From Amphimedon queenslandica (taxonomy: Eukaryota > Porifera > Demospongiae > Haplosclerida > Niphatidae): DNA of 30,240 nt. Positions 1 through 12,000 of this stretch are shown piece by piece (position 1 is the stretch's first letter; every line of letters starts with the position of its first letter). The stretch spans positions 230,308 to 260,547 of the forward strand of contig NW_003546327.1 in assembly GCF_000090795.2 (NCBI RefSeq), read 5' to 3'. The notes beneath the pieces are model-generated. The model saw nothing but the letters and a program-made list of their open reading frames with translations, ran no database searches and had not been told where the DNA came from. Made by a program: the position numbers and the translations under genes.

Positions 1-77
1 TGTACAATTAAGAGTTAAACTCTCTCCCAGTGATCTACCAGTAGTAGTAGTCAATGTAATATTAGGAACAGGAATGG
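1..77 (-). CDS. Gene A exon 10 (partial): start of an Ig domain
   Basis: Only the first 25 or so residues are present: AIPVPNITLT, then GRSLGESLTLNCT. Both bases and residues match the first visible exon of gene B (12653-12952: PDITFT, GRSLGESLILNCT), so the two exons are paralogous. Confidence 0.8.
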
Positions 78-3000
78 CTAAAGTAATAGTAAAATGATCA
101 TTTTGTATTTTATGCTACACTACATTACCTTGTACAGTAGCAATATATTCATCAGAAGCACTGCTTGGTAATATTAATGGATTATTAGCACTATCTCTAG
201 CTGTAGCAGTACATGTATAGTTGCCAGCATCAGAGAAATTGAGTGGTTGAAAGGTAAGAGCACCAGTAGTTCCAGTCTGAACTGCTATTACTCTGGAACT
301 GTTCACAAGTGGCACTTGTTTATTATCTTTGAAGACAGTAAATGAGACATTAGGATTAGATCTAGTAGGTAAAGGAGGAGTGAAAACAACAGAACAGCTA
401 ACAGTTCTAACAGTTCCATGAATAAAAGGAGATTCATTGTCAGGAGATATAGATACTAGTGGTACAGGTACTATAGAAATACAGAAATCAAGTAATAAAA
501 TAATAAATTCACATACATCTAACTTACTAATTATATCAACAGTTGTATTAGCAGATCCATTTCTATTAAAGGTAACCTGACCTCTTTCGACAGTAACACA
601 AGCTTTACAAGTGTATACTCCAATATCTGAATAGTCAAGTGAATTAAAAATCAAGTCATATCTTTGAACAGTCTCAGAAATAGTAACTAAATAAAGACCA
701 ATTCCACTTTCTTCTACCAAATCATTTCCATTGTTGTCAAGCCATGTTATATTGAGACTTCCAACTTTTACAGACACAGTACAGTTTAGTGAATATACTT
801 GACCAGCAAACACAGGCTGACTTGGATATATAGACACAAGAGGATCAGCTAAAAATAAGAAATGGTTTAATTGATATGATTGCATACTTACTTAATGTCA
901 AGAGGTTATTAGTAGCACTTGCTGTTTTAGTTGTTGGTACATCAGGAATACTAAGAGTAGCTTTACAAGTATAATCATCTCTTTCATGAGTAGAAGCATT
1001 AAGAGAACTGAATGATAATGTGGCCATAGACCCACTATTAGTAACAGTGACTCCTTCCAGTGTATCATTAGTAAACACGGTACCATTAAGAAGCCATTGA
1101 ACACTAACACTAGCAATACTTGATACATTAGCTGGTGCAGTTCCAGTACACACTAACTGGAATGAACCTCCAGTCACTGGAATACTACTATCATCAATTA
1201 ATGCTGTTGGTAATGGTACAACTAAAAGAGAAAAAATTGAATTTTGTACTATTTTGGAATAACTTACTTTCCACCATAACAGTAGTGCTAGTTGATATAG
1301 CAGTATCTGATGGTATTATCAGCTCAAATCCATTTACATTATTAGCAGGTCCAACACTAGCAGTACAATAGTAATCAGTTCCATTATCTGATAAAGATGC
1401 AGTGAATGTTAAGCTACTTTCAGTAGTCATCGAATTGATCTCTCCAGTACTAATGCTATACTTAGTATCATTCATTGTAATGAGTCCATTAGGTCCAAAC
1501 CAGTTAATGTCAACAGTATGATTAACATCCAGTGGAGTAATAGTGACAGTACATAATAACTGAATGTCATTGCTCTCAAAAATACATCCTGTTGTATTGA
1601 AACTAGCTATGACCATAGGAGTAGGTACTACATTGTATTAACCAAAGATATAAAATATTATAAAATTAATCATAAATTCTTACCTTGTACAGATACAGAA
1701 TAATTTGACATTACACTCACAGTATCATTACCATCATTCAGTGAAGCTCCACAAACATATTCTCCAACTTGTGATGCTTGCAATGAACTGAAGTTAAGAG
1801 TAAGTGCATATACAACACTATCATTAACTGATATCATTGTAGGCTCTAAAGTATTCAAAACTATGCCTCCATCAGTTGTAGAATTGAATGGAATGAGATC
1901 AGGACTTGCCCAATACATTTTTAACATAGCATCATTCACTTCAGGAGCTAATGTCAATGTACAGGTTAATGAAAAGGAAGAAGAATGATCTAATGGTATC
2001 ATAACTGGCCCTTGTACGTCAATACTGACAACTGAAAAGATTTATTATTAAAATGCATTAGTAGCTACATCATACCTTGAGGAAGAATAACAGTGATCAT
2101 TTCACTAGGTAAGTCTTCACCAGTAGCTACTAGTCTAATATTATATTCATCATCAGGAGGTAATGAGAGAGACAGCTCAGTATTTGTAGTGTTGTCATTC
2201 ATAATAATACCATTACTGTTATTAACAAAGACATGATACTGAGGAGTAGCACTAATCACTGCTGAGGGAGACCAGCCTAGTGTAACTGAGAGAAGACTAT
2301 TTCTATTGTAGGTCAAGTTTGATGGAGATCCAGTTACTTTAGAAAAAAGATATCATTTAATTATGGTGTGTCTATACTTACCAGTAACATTCCTTATTGT
2401 CATATTAGTAGATGCTAAAGGTGTAATTATAATTCTGTTAGTAGTAACAGAACATTTATACAGGCCAGACACTCTCATTCTAAATATTACTGATACTTGT
2501 ACTTGTACATCATTATTAACTGGTGTTACAGTACGTATCAGATCATTATCAGATGCATTAAACTGGTTTCCATTATCAACAGAGCAAGTGACTATTGTTG
2601 GTGATCTATTAGTGACATTAAATGATAAACTAAACACTGGAGGATCAGCATCAACTGATGAGAAGAGCTGGAAGGAGGGACCACTACCATCAATCATTGG
2701 AAGTTCTGTACAATGAGAAAACTGAATGAAAGTATTCTAATATTTTAAGCTTACCATCAGTTTTAAGAAAATTATCATTACCATAAGCAGCAACATACAG
2801 CGTCTGATCAATTCCTTCTTCATTTGGTATAACACAACTGTATAGTCCTTGAACACTTGCTATTCCTCCATTTCTTAACAAACCAATTTGACCAATAGCA
2901 GTGTTGTTAGCAAACAGAGGATAAGGATTATTATTGCCATCAGCCAAACCATTAGGTGGTACGGTTGTTCCATCAGGATAATACCATGTTCCTATCATAT

Positions 3001-3310
3001 TCTGATTAAGAAAACTCTGACACCACAAACCATCATTCTGACCATCGGGAAAAGAACCAGTACCAATATGATTATCAACTTGATCTATATCTCTATCATG
3101 AAACAGACCAGCAGCTATCATTGAAAAATTAGCAGTAGTCACATTCTCCTCACCAAGAAACAATCTTACACCTATTAAATATATCATTAATAGTATATAC
3201 ACATAGACTAGTACTGGCTACTGACCAGTAGTTGGACGAGGAGGTAGTGAACCAAAAAATGGTTGACCAGATACATGAAGTACCAATGACAAGAGAAAGA
3301 ACCAGGACAT
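1..3310 (-). CDS. Gene A: Ig/FN3-domain receptor, 5' part (3' end outside window)
   Basis: I built ten exons by hand: 3310-3226, 3171-2755, 2705-2382, 2336-2076, 2031-1684, 1627-1268, 1221-892, 848-528, 470-129 and 77-1. All have GT-AG borders and all joins are in phase 1, giving about 955 open residues. The start ATG at 3310 is followed by a hydrophobic leader (MSWFFLLSLVLHVSG), so the product enters the secretory pathway. Then come a divergent N-terminal Ig-like domain, an Ig-like domain, one FN3-like domain and five complete Ig domains, before a sixth is cut by the window edge. Many N-glycosylation sequons (NxS/T) support an extracellular location. The last exon matches the first visible exon of gene B, so gene A probably continues as a gene B-like receptor with FN3 domains, a membrane helix and a tail. 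That continuation is inferred. Ligand and function are unknown. Confidence 0.85.
129..470 (-). CDS. Gene A exon 9: Ig domain
   Basis: It has the VPVPLVSISP entry linker, then VRTVSCSVV, a VSFTVFKDN segment where the Trp would be, and FSDAGNYTCTA. Phase 1-1. Confidence 0.8.
528..848 (-). CDS. Gene A exon 8: Ig domain
   Basis: YSLNCTVSV, ITWLDNNG and YSDIGVYTCKA form an Ig core. The exon ends at donor GTAAGT; the open frame past it is intron. Confidence 0.8.
892..1221 (-). CDS. Gene A exon 7: Ig domain
   Basis: FQLVCTGTAP, VQWLLNGTV and ERDDYTCKA supply the Ig Cys-Trp-Cys core. Acceptor and donor (GTAAGT) are canonical and phase 1. Confidence 0.8.
1268..1627 (-). CDS. Gene A exon 6: Ig domain
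   Basis: It starts with the VPTP linker typical of this family, then IQLLCTVTITP, INWFGPNG and SDNGTDYYCTASVG. The exon is symmetrical (phase 1-1). Confidence 0.8.
1684..2031 (-). CDS. Gene A exon 5: Ig domain
   Basis: FSLTCTLTL, MYWASPD, LNFSSLQASQVGEYVCGAS: Cys, Trp and the (D/S)xGxYxC motif of an Ig fold are in order. Phase-1 borders on both sides. Confidence 0.8.
2076..2336 (-). CDS. Gene A exon 4: FN3-like domain
   Basis: It lacks an Ig cysteine pair. It has the FN3 pattern: PSNLTY at the start, VTLGWSPS for the strand-B Trp, YHVFV, and EYNIRLVAT in the place of the YxxxVxA strand F. It sits alone among Ig exons, phase 1-1. Confidence 0.65.
2382..2705 (-). CDS. Gene A exon 3: Ig-like domain
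   Basis: One domain per exon, phase 1 at both ends. IVTCSVDNG and GLYKCSVTT give the two cysteines of an Ig-type sandwich, with the core Trp not evident. Several NxT/S sequons (NVTNRS, NMT, NVT) are present. Confidence 0.7.
2755..3171 (-). CDS. Gene A exon 2: divergent N-terminal Ig-like domain
   Basis: This 139-residue exon has GLWCQS, GTWYYPDG and GLYSCVIP, which stand where the first Cys region, a core Trp and the second Cys of an Ig fold would be. It resembles gene C exon 12 (20210-20545), which carries GLYKCCLP, and both look like a domain type reserved for the N-terminus. Fold assignment is by pattern only. Confidence 0.7.
3226..3310 (-). CDS. Gene A exon 1: signal peptide
   Basis: The exon encodes MSWFFLLSLVLHVSGQPFFG and eight further residues, and ends at donor GTCAGT in phase 1. 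The hydrophobic core FFLLSLVL followed by small residues is a classic cleavable leader. The SW-FLLS pattern recurs in the leader of gene C (25160-25232), which suggests shared origin of the 5' ends. Confidence 0.85.
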
Positions 3311-4044
3311 TATAAGTTCATCTAAACTATCCAATAAGCAAAATAGTAGCCTATGTGTGGGTGGTTACTAATATTATATAGAGATATTGTTATTATAACA
3401 GATGAGTTGTCTCAGGAGAAAGCAAATATGGGGTATGTTCAAATAAAATTATAAAAGACTCATGTTAGACAGTAAATTACAATATAACTAAAAAGGTCAC
3501 TGTCACCATTGAGTAATGTAAAGAAAAACATTTTGACTGTTGCTACTAGAATGATGCAAAAATATTGAAGGACACTAATGAGTCTCATGATACTACACTA
3601 GCCAATGAATGAAGTGTATGTGTGTTGGTGCTGGTGTATACATGTACATGTATGAGTATGTGTACATGTATGTACATGTGTCTGTGCTGAGCTAGCTTGC
3701 AATGATAAAAGGTAAATTGTTCTTTTTGTGGCATTCTATATACTAATTGTTGTTTTAAGAAAGTGTTGCATAGTATAGGCACCAAATTTGGTGTAGCTAA
3801 AGTCTGTAGCTAAGCTATCCCTTTGTTGACAATCTTCATTTAGGCCCAATCAATAAATCTTATTGTCATAAACAAGCATTCTTCATTAGCCATAGTTACA
3901 CAGTTAGCACTCTTGTATAACTCAAAACAATAATGAACAAAGCAGATGGACAGGAAAAGAGTGAGAATGTGAACAATGTTACATACATGTATGTCAAACC
4001 ACAATTACTATTACATGTACATGTAAATTATGTACTTTATGCGC

Positions 4045-4080
4045 TATGTACACTACTATGTACACTACTATGTACACTAC
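4045..4080. repeat. 12-bp tandem repeat, three perfect copies
   Basis: TATGTACACTAC occurs three times head to tail without mismatch. It is probably a small satellite of no known function. Confidence 0.9.
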
Positions 4081-4619
4081 AATTACTATGTTATCTATGA
4101 GTAAGTTTATCTACACAGTTCACAATTCTTTATAAAAGGCTTCTAATATCAACATAGTAGTAAAATAATGAGGAACTGTGTGGTTTGTTAAATACCTGTG
4201 ACAGTTAGTATAGTTAGGTAGGAGTGTCTTGTCTTAAATCAAAAACTATTCACGTGTACATGTACAGTTTATGTAAAACATGTACCATTGACAATGACAA
4301 GATATAAATGTGATGAATGTATAAGAAATATTTATTTTTACTAATAATTATTTAATTATATTCATAAATGACTCATGTGACATTATCGTTTTTTGTAAAC
4401 TTAAAAACAATGTCTATACCGCAAAGTAAGTGCTAAAGAATTCCTCAATATAAGGGCTTCAATTCTTTAATGCTTTTGCATGCATGGCAGTAGCCATTGG
4501 GGCAGCCTTGTCCAACTCTGTAACTCAATTGATGCTTATGCATAAACTACAATAAATACTCGGTGCTATGAGATGAAACTGCACGTAATTATACACCTCC
4601 ACTTGATCATGGCTACTGA

Positions 4620-5290
4620 TCTATTACTCATAATTTTTGAGCAACTTTAAAATTCATAAAATATCTAATTTCAATTAGAATCTGTTCAAAGTTTTTACGC
4701 AAATCAAGTACATGTATATGCATCAAAAAAATTTTTTTATTCTTTTCTTTTTTATTTTTGAAGAAAATGGGTCAAAATCCCTGTAATCATTTTTTAGCTT
4801 TATAATAATAATAATAATAATAATTATTATTATTATTATTATTCCTTATCATTTCCTTTTTTGTGTCACTAACTTAACCTTACCTATTTTTAACCTTGCT
4901 TTGCTTTTCCTTAACCTACATGTTTTATTTCTATAATAAATTTTTTGAGGGCTTTTTTCCCTTTTTACTGTACTACAGTACAGGGGCTTTGGCCCAAATT
5001 TTTTAGCAAATCTAAAAATTTGTAAAAAATCCAAACTTGATCAGAATCCACTCAAACTTTCTACACAACATAAGTACATGTATATGTATCAGAAAAAAAT
5101 TATAAAAATGTAAAATTCTCTCCTTTTTATTTTTGATGAAAATGGGCCAAAATCCCTGTACTACAGTACAGGGACTTTGGTCCAATTTTTTAGCAAATCT
5201 AAAAATTTGTAAAAAAATTCAAACTTGATCGGAATCCACTCAAACTTTCTATACAACATAAGTACATGTATATGCATGAGAAAAAATATG
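4620..5290. repeat. Dispersed AT-rich repeat, about three tandem copies of about 188 bp
   Basis: The unit holds a palindromic CTGTACTACAGTACAGGG (at 4968 and 5156, so a period of 188), then TTTTTTAGCAAATCTAAAAA, and the core ACTTTCTACACAACATAAGT followed by ACATGTATATG. A diverged first copy precedes them. The same core recurs in intron DNA of gene B (8820-9070), in reverse near 14225-14410, and more distantly in the gene C intron repeat. Confidence 0.8.
4802..4843. repeat. AAT/ATT trinucleotide palindrome
   Basis: A run of AAT/ATA units flips into ATT units at about its centre, making a perfect inverted repeat that could extrude as a hairpin. It is embedded in the dispersed-repeat region. 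Confidence 0.85.
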
Positions 5291-5596
5291 GAAATATTTA
5301 TATTCATCACGAGGAATGGTTTAAATTAAAGCTCATTTGGCATGCACTGTCTAGGCATACAATTGTGGCATATAGTAATAGTTTCTGGCTTACAATAATG
5401 TAACAAAATTTTTAAGTAGCCTGAAGCACTATTACGAAAATTATTTTGAATTAATTCAAAATAATTTTGATACTAACTAAGACAAAACTTGACATGTATG
5501 ATACTGTGAAATTTCAATCTCCTTATTATTAATGATAAAAATAGTGTGCTAACTACAAAAGGCAAACTAAGAATATACACAACATACTTTAGTCTG

Positions 5597-5602
5597 TTTA
5601 TT
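5597..5602 (-). terminator. Putative poly(A) signal of gene B
   Basis: AATAAA on the minus strand about 75 nt after the stop codon. This is a plausible cleavage signal; there is no transcript evidence. Confidence 0.5.
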
Positions 5603-5674
5603 ACTTGACATACACACTACAATGCATGTATTAATTTCTTGCTAAAATAAGAGTGATGAATGCATGACGAATTA

Positions 5675-6083
5675 TTATAAATCAGTATCAGTCAGCTCAT
5701 ACACCTTTTCATTGTTTTCTTCACCATGAAGGCTAGAATCTAATATAAAGTAGTATACTTTTAACCAACAAAAACATATTAAGCAAAGATATATACCAGT
5801 ACATGTACAGGTACCTGTAGCAATAGCCACACTAGTAGCAGTATTTTCATATGTTGTACTACTAGTGTCAGCAGCACTTTCTCTTGCAACAAGCAGATTA
5901 GGTTCATCTAATTGTTCATAAACCTGATCATCTCCCATTCTTTCATAGACTCCATCTTCATTTCTATATTAACAAATGTAAGGAACACTTGTGCATTATA
6001 TTATGTAATGTACTCACCCTGTGGTTGGATTCTTGATCATACCATATCCTGCATTAGGTGTTATATCAATGTCATCAGTTTTA
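5675..6083 (-). CDS. Gene B tail exons: phosphotyrosine-motif cytoplasmic tail
   Basis: Three exons (6083-6018, 5963-5815, 5739-5675) encode the tail after the membrane helix. Tyrosine motifs in order: YGMI (YxxI), YERM (YxxM), YEQL (YxxL), YENT (YxN) and YELT. YxxI/L motifs resemble ITAM half-sites; YxxM and YxN are known binding types for PI3K and Grb2 SH2 domains. YERM and YEQL are separated by five residues, so this is not a strict ITAM. There is no kinase or phosphatase domain. The tail is conserved in gene D. Stop is TAA at 5675-5677. Confidence 0.85.
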
Positions 6084-9000
6084 CTATCATTATACACATT
6101 AAAACATACATACTAATAATTATGATATCATAATTAACCTTATATTATACTTGTTCCATTTTTTCTTATAAATTATTACACAAATGATACTAACAATGAT
6201 CATCACTAAAGCAAATATAATCAAGACTGAAACTGTAGCTGATATCACTGAAATACTTAATGTAGAATCAGTACTACTAGTGGTAGTAGTACCAGTAATG
6301 TTTGATGGAAATACTGCATAAACAATTAAAAGTAAAAATGTCATTTTAAAAATGTTTACTAACCTACAATCACAGCTGGTCCTTCAATTAGTCCTACATC
6401 GCTCAATAGCAATACACTAATACTCACAGTATAAGCTAACTGTGGTTCAGTATCAGTTATATTAACTGATGTGGTATCATAAGCTACTGATATAGTTCTT
6501 GTATTAGTTTGTCTTAATGTACTGCTAGTGCTACCATCATCAGGAGTTAATCTGATACTGTATACAAAGAATCCTTTAGCTTCTTCTAGTGTCACTGGAT
6601 CCCATGATAACACTATTGTATTTCCTATTCTCATTGTTTGTACATTTAATGGTGATACTGTAACACTACCTGCATATATAATAACATTTAATAAAAAATA
6701 TATATATTTTTGTCTTAATTTACTGTCAGCTTTTGTGAAGACAATGGCATTTGCTGACTTTCCCTCACCAATTCGATTGACTGTAACAACTGATACATAA
6801 TAAGGTACCCTTGACCCTGCAGTGTAACAAATATGAACATGATGTAGATTAAATCAGTATTATACTAACTTAATCCTCCAAATATAAATGAGCAAGCTGC
6901 TTTGCCAGGTACAAATGGAACATCATCAGAACTAGTAATAGCATCAGTAGCTATTCTAACAATAAATCCAGTGATTTCTCCATTAGAATGAGATGGTGGG
7001 CTCCATGTTATATTGATAGTAGTTTCATTAAGAACTGGTACAGTATAAGCTACTGTTAAACTATTAATGACAACTGGAGACACTACCAGATGAAGTGAAC
7101 TAGGAACTGTGTATTGTATTTTAATAAATGTATCATAATAATATACTTACTGTCTGGTAGTGTTCTTCCTCCAGTAGTAGCCACTGGTCCAGCTCCAATG
7201 ATTGTACTAGCACTAACACTAGCAGTGTAATTCTGATATGGACTGAAACCATCAACTAATTGTGTGACTGTAGTTTGATTGACAGGTGCAAGTAATGTAT
7301 AGTTATGCATTCTTGGCACATCTTGATTGATGACATTCAGTGAATATTCAATGATTACTCCATTAGGAGTAGCTGGCTTAGTCCATGTAAAAGTAACTGC
7401 TGTTTTATCAGGTATTGAAGTGAAATTCTGAGGAGTGTCATTTGGTACTAATAAAGGCATAACATAAATGTAAGCGTAACATATTATGTACATGTAAATT
7501 AAGGTATTTTTATTGATTCTTACTATCTTGAGCTGTTTCAAAAGTACACTGGGTAATGGGTCCTTCTCCTACTACATTGATAAACGCGAGAAAACAAGTG
7601 TAACCAGTAAAAGGCATAACATCAGTAATAGTGAACATTGTGTTTGTTGAAGATCGTGTTGGGCTCAATCCATTGACTGATATACCATTAGTATCCGTAC
7701 ATAATAAATAATAACCAACTGCTTTTCCATTTTGATCTACTAGTGGTGGTTCAGTCCAGGTAAGTGTGACATTATATGGTAAGAATGTTGTATTAGCACA
7801 ATCCATTGGAGGAGCAACTGGCACTGTAATGAATAAAAAAATTAAAAATTGAAACGGATAACAATGAGATACCAATCAATTTTCACTCACATGTTGGAAG
7901 TGTTCTGAAGATCATCTCTGCAGTACTAGTAGTACCAAGACAATTGGTAGAATCAACTGTATATGTATAAGTGTTATCTTCCTCAAGACCAGTCAACATG
8001 ATTATAAATTCTTGGTTAATCGCAGTGATGTCACCAGAGCTCATTCTTATGATTGAAGTTTGTTCTGTTGTTTCTAAGATTGCTCCAGTATACTTAACAC
8101 TGTAGGTTTCAGGTGTATAGGCAATGTTAGGTATTATGAATGATATAGCAGCAGTAGTTGTTCCTGGAGTAGCTGTTACATTAGTAACAGGGACAGGTAG
8201 ACTCTGAGCTATAAATAAAGTGGGGTTATAGTGAAAAGAAAAAAGGAGATAATGGTACGTTGCAATAATAGATTCCACTTACATTTTATAGTCACAGTTG
8301 TTTCATTACTAGTCATGATTGTAGCTGAATTAATACTAGCAGTACATTTATAAGTACCAGAATCAGAAGGCCTACTGGTGTTGTAACTCAATGTATTAGT
8401 AACAGTGGTAGTCATATTCCCTCCAGTAGTAGTCACAGTACCAGTTTCTATTGTACCATTATGTATCCATGCTATTACCAGGTTTGGTATTACTATGGTT
8501 GGTTTAGTGGCTGTACAGGTAAGAGTGAAGTTATCATATGGGTCTGAATCTGGACATGATGTCTCCAGACCCAGAAATGAGTTGGGATAGGATGAGAAAT
8601 TCCTAATCATTGGGTCTATTATAAAATAACAAAGTATATTTGTAATAAAGAACAAACATTAAAATGATGCACACTCAAAAATTAATAAACTCAAATACAT
8701 GTATTACTACATGATTGGATCTATACAAGTTAGGGTTTCCCACAAAGCATGCTAAGTGAGCTAAACAACATGAGCTTCATGAGCTTATAAGCACTAAAAT
8801 ACAGTAGACATGGCATTGGACTTCAACCCAATTTTTGAGCAACTTTAAAAATTCGTAAAAAATTCAAACTTGATCTGAATCAGCCCAAACTTTCTACACA
8901 ACATAAGTACATGTATATGCAATAAAAATTTTAAAGTAAAGAATTTTCACATTTTCATTTTTGACAAATTTTGCTTTTGGCCCAAATTTAAAAATTTGTC

Positions 9001-12000
9001 AAAAATATAAACTTGATCAGATCTCTACACAAAATAATTACATGTAGATGCATCAGAAAGAAATATAAAAATTCAAAATTCTCCTTTAGTTTGGCCCAAT
9101 TTACCTTAAAGTGACTTTTAATTGCAGGTACTAAATTTTGCGATTTTAGCACAAGGTAGATTTTGCTGGTATTAAAAATTGCGATTAAGTAATTATTACT
9201 AATAGTTATATGGCATCATGATGTCATTATTAATAATTGTGAGTATTAATAATTGCAATTTTTAACCCAAACGCAAAATTCGCAATTAATAGTACCCGCA
9301 TTTAAAAGTAACCTTAAGATAATTGTAATTTTACTGGTGAATATATTCCCAGCCTAGCTTTTTAAACTCAACACTACTGTATAGGGGGGTATATTTTCAC
9401 GGGGATTAAATTTCACTAATTTGACTGTTTTTAAAAATTTGTGAAAATTTTTATCTATGAAAATTATTTTTCATCATACTAATAATGGTCAATAGAAGAA
9501 AAAAGCAAAAAAATTTTTCTTGCGACTAGGTTGAAAGGTGATTTTTGTGAAATATTTTCTCCAGAAAATGTACCCCCTATACGATATGAGACAAATGTAC
9601 TTGTTTCTAATGCATACACATCTAGAAATGTCCCAATTTCAGAAGGGCTTATATGCAATGGTTTATCTCACATTGATGCTTCTCTACATGCATTACTTAC
9701 CAAGAATTGTAATAAAGGTATTTGCAATAGCTGACGTATTCCTGAGATACATGTAACTATTAGGAGCAGTCACTTGAACATTACAAGTATACATTCCAGT
9801 GTCATTAGCATTATCCAATGGATAGAACATTAATGTTGCATTATAATGTAATGTATTGATCATATTGAGACCCTCAGTAATAGTAGCATCAGATGAACCC
9901 ATAGGAACATTAGTGCCATCACGTGTCCATTGATTAGTGACAGTCACTGGTATAGTAACTAATGGGTTCAACATTATGTCACATTTAATGAAGAATGGTG
10001 TCCCTGCATATAATGTATCATCATGTTCCTTTGATATAGCAACAATTACTGGTGGAACTGTAAAAAAATATTAAATGATAAATATTTTAAGTCTAAATTT
10101 TAAAAATTAGCTATTTAAATTTAGAATATTTATAACTCACAGTCAACAATCAAATTAAAGACATCACTATCCTCTTGATAGTCATAAGTAGCAGTGCTAG
10201 GATCATTGGTATTATTAAAACCAGTTACATTAAACTCAGCCATACATGTATACATTCCAGCATCTTCAAACCTCACTGGATCCAGTACTAGAGTATAGTT
10301 AGTAACTGAACCAGTATCATCTGTTGTGATACTGCATGGTCTATTTAAGTTAGAGAGCATTTCCATATCTGTATCATTCATTTTGGTGAAAGTAATCATT
10401 GGTGTTACTACTAATCTCTCAACTGTTGTTATGGTACATGTTATAGTTAGACTCTGACCAACTTCAACTGAACCAACTGATGGGAAATCTACTGTCATTG
10501 GAGGAAGACCTGGTGATCAATGAAATGATAAAAAGAAAAAAAGTGACAAAAGATATGGAATAACTTACTTTCAACAGTAACAGGAAGGGTAGCATTAGTA
10601 GGTTGACTTGATGCTATAAATGAGTTATTAGAATTGATGATCATTTGACAGGTATATGTTCCTCCATCATTATTACGACCAGTATCAATAGGTTGAAACA
10701 ATAGCATGCTTACAAGACTGTTACCAGTTATAGGTATCACTTGACGTCTTGCTTCATTAGTTGGTATGACATTACCACTAGGATCAGTCCATACTACACT
10801 AGCAGTTACTGGTGTATTCACTATTGTAGTGTTTACTGTAGCTGTACAGGTTAGTAAGTAACTTGTACTCTCATATATTGGACCAGTTGGAGGATCAGCA
10901 ACTATTGATATACTGGGAGGAGGTACTATAAAAATAATCATAATTTTGATTATTATTTTGATAGTTAATTCCTGTTACTAACTTACATGTTATCAATAGA
11001 TTAAAGGTATTACTATCCTCTCGATAATCATAAGTAGCAGTGCTAGGATCATTGGTATTATTAAAACCAGTTACATTAAACTCAGCCATACATGTATACA
11101 TTCCAGCATCTTCAAACCTCACTGGATCCAATATTAGAGTATAGTTAGTAACTGAACCAGTATCATCTGTTGTGATACTGTATGGTCTATTTAAGTTAGA
11201 GAGCATTTCCATATCTGTATCATTCGTTTTAATGAAAGTAATTAATGGTGTTACTACTAATCTCTCAACTGTTGTTATGGTACATGTTATAGTTAGACTC
11301 TGACCAACTTCAACTGAACCAACTGATGAGAAATCTGCTGTCATTGGAGGAAGACCTGGTGGAGAATGCAAAAATGATAAACAAAAAAGGAAGATTAAGA
11401 GATTTACATGTATAATAATTAATAAGTATTCTCTATTTTACTTTCAACAGTAACAGGAAGGGTAGTATCAGTAGGTTGACTTGATGCTATTAATGAGTTA
11501 CCAGAATTGATGATCATTTGACAGGTATATGTTCCTCCATCATTATTATAACCAGTATCAATAGGTTTAAACAATAGCATGCTTACAAGACTGTTACCAG
11601 TTGGAGGTATCACTTGACGTCTTGCTTCATTAGTTGGTATTACATTACCACTAGGATCAGTCCATACTACACTACCAGTTACTGGAGTATCCACTATTGT
11701 AGTGTTTACTGTAGCTGACAGGTTAGTAAGTAACTTGTACTCTCATATATTGGACCAGTTGGAGGATTAGCAACTATTGATACACTGGGAGGAGATACTA
11801 TAAAAGAATTATTTCAAAATAATTCTAATAGTCTAATGGTTAAAACTAACTTTGAACAGTTAAATCTCTGTTAGTACGATCTACAGTGCCAAATACTAGA
11901 ATTGTTGCTTGACAGTAATATTGTCTAGCATCAGTTGTCTTCACTGGATCAAGTGTAAGTACACTGGTGAATATATTTCCATTTCTAACAACAGGTACTA

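Larger units (their letters stand above)
3311..5674. other. Intergenic region between gene A and gene B
   Basis: I see no exon with splice borders and domain content. The region holds TG/ACATGT microsatellite DNA (about 3610-3685), a three-copy 12-bp tandem repeat, an AAT/ATT palindrome, copies of a dispersed repeat, and the 3' end of gene B with its poly(A) signal near 5600. The promoter of gene A must lie near 3311-3450; no clear core element stands out. Confidence 0.6.

Noticed and set aside
2363-2716. Plus-strand open frames opposite Ig exons (also 1135-1371, 6528-6800, 17650-17907, 22311-22529)
   Set aside because: They are shadows of minus-strand exons with domain and splice support; their translations show no family pattern.
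4849-5034. 61-codon minus-strand open frame (Lys-rich)
   Set aside because: It lies wholly in the dispersed AT-rich repeat; Lys/Arg richness is what A-rich DNA gives by chance.
9531-9756. Two overlapping plus-strand open frames
   Set aside because: They lie over a fold-back element and the end of a minus-strand Ig exon; no protein features.
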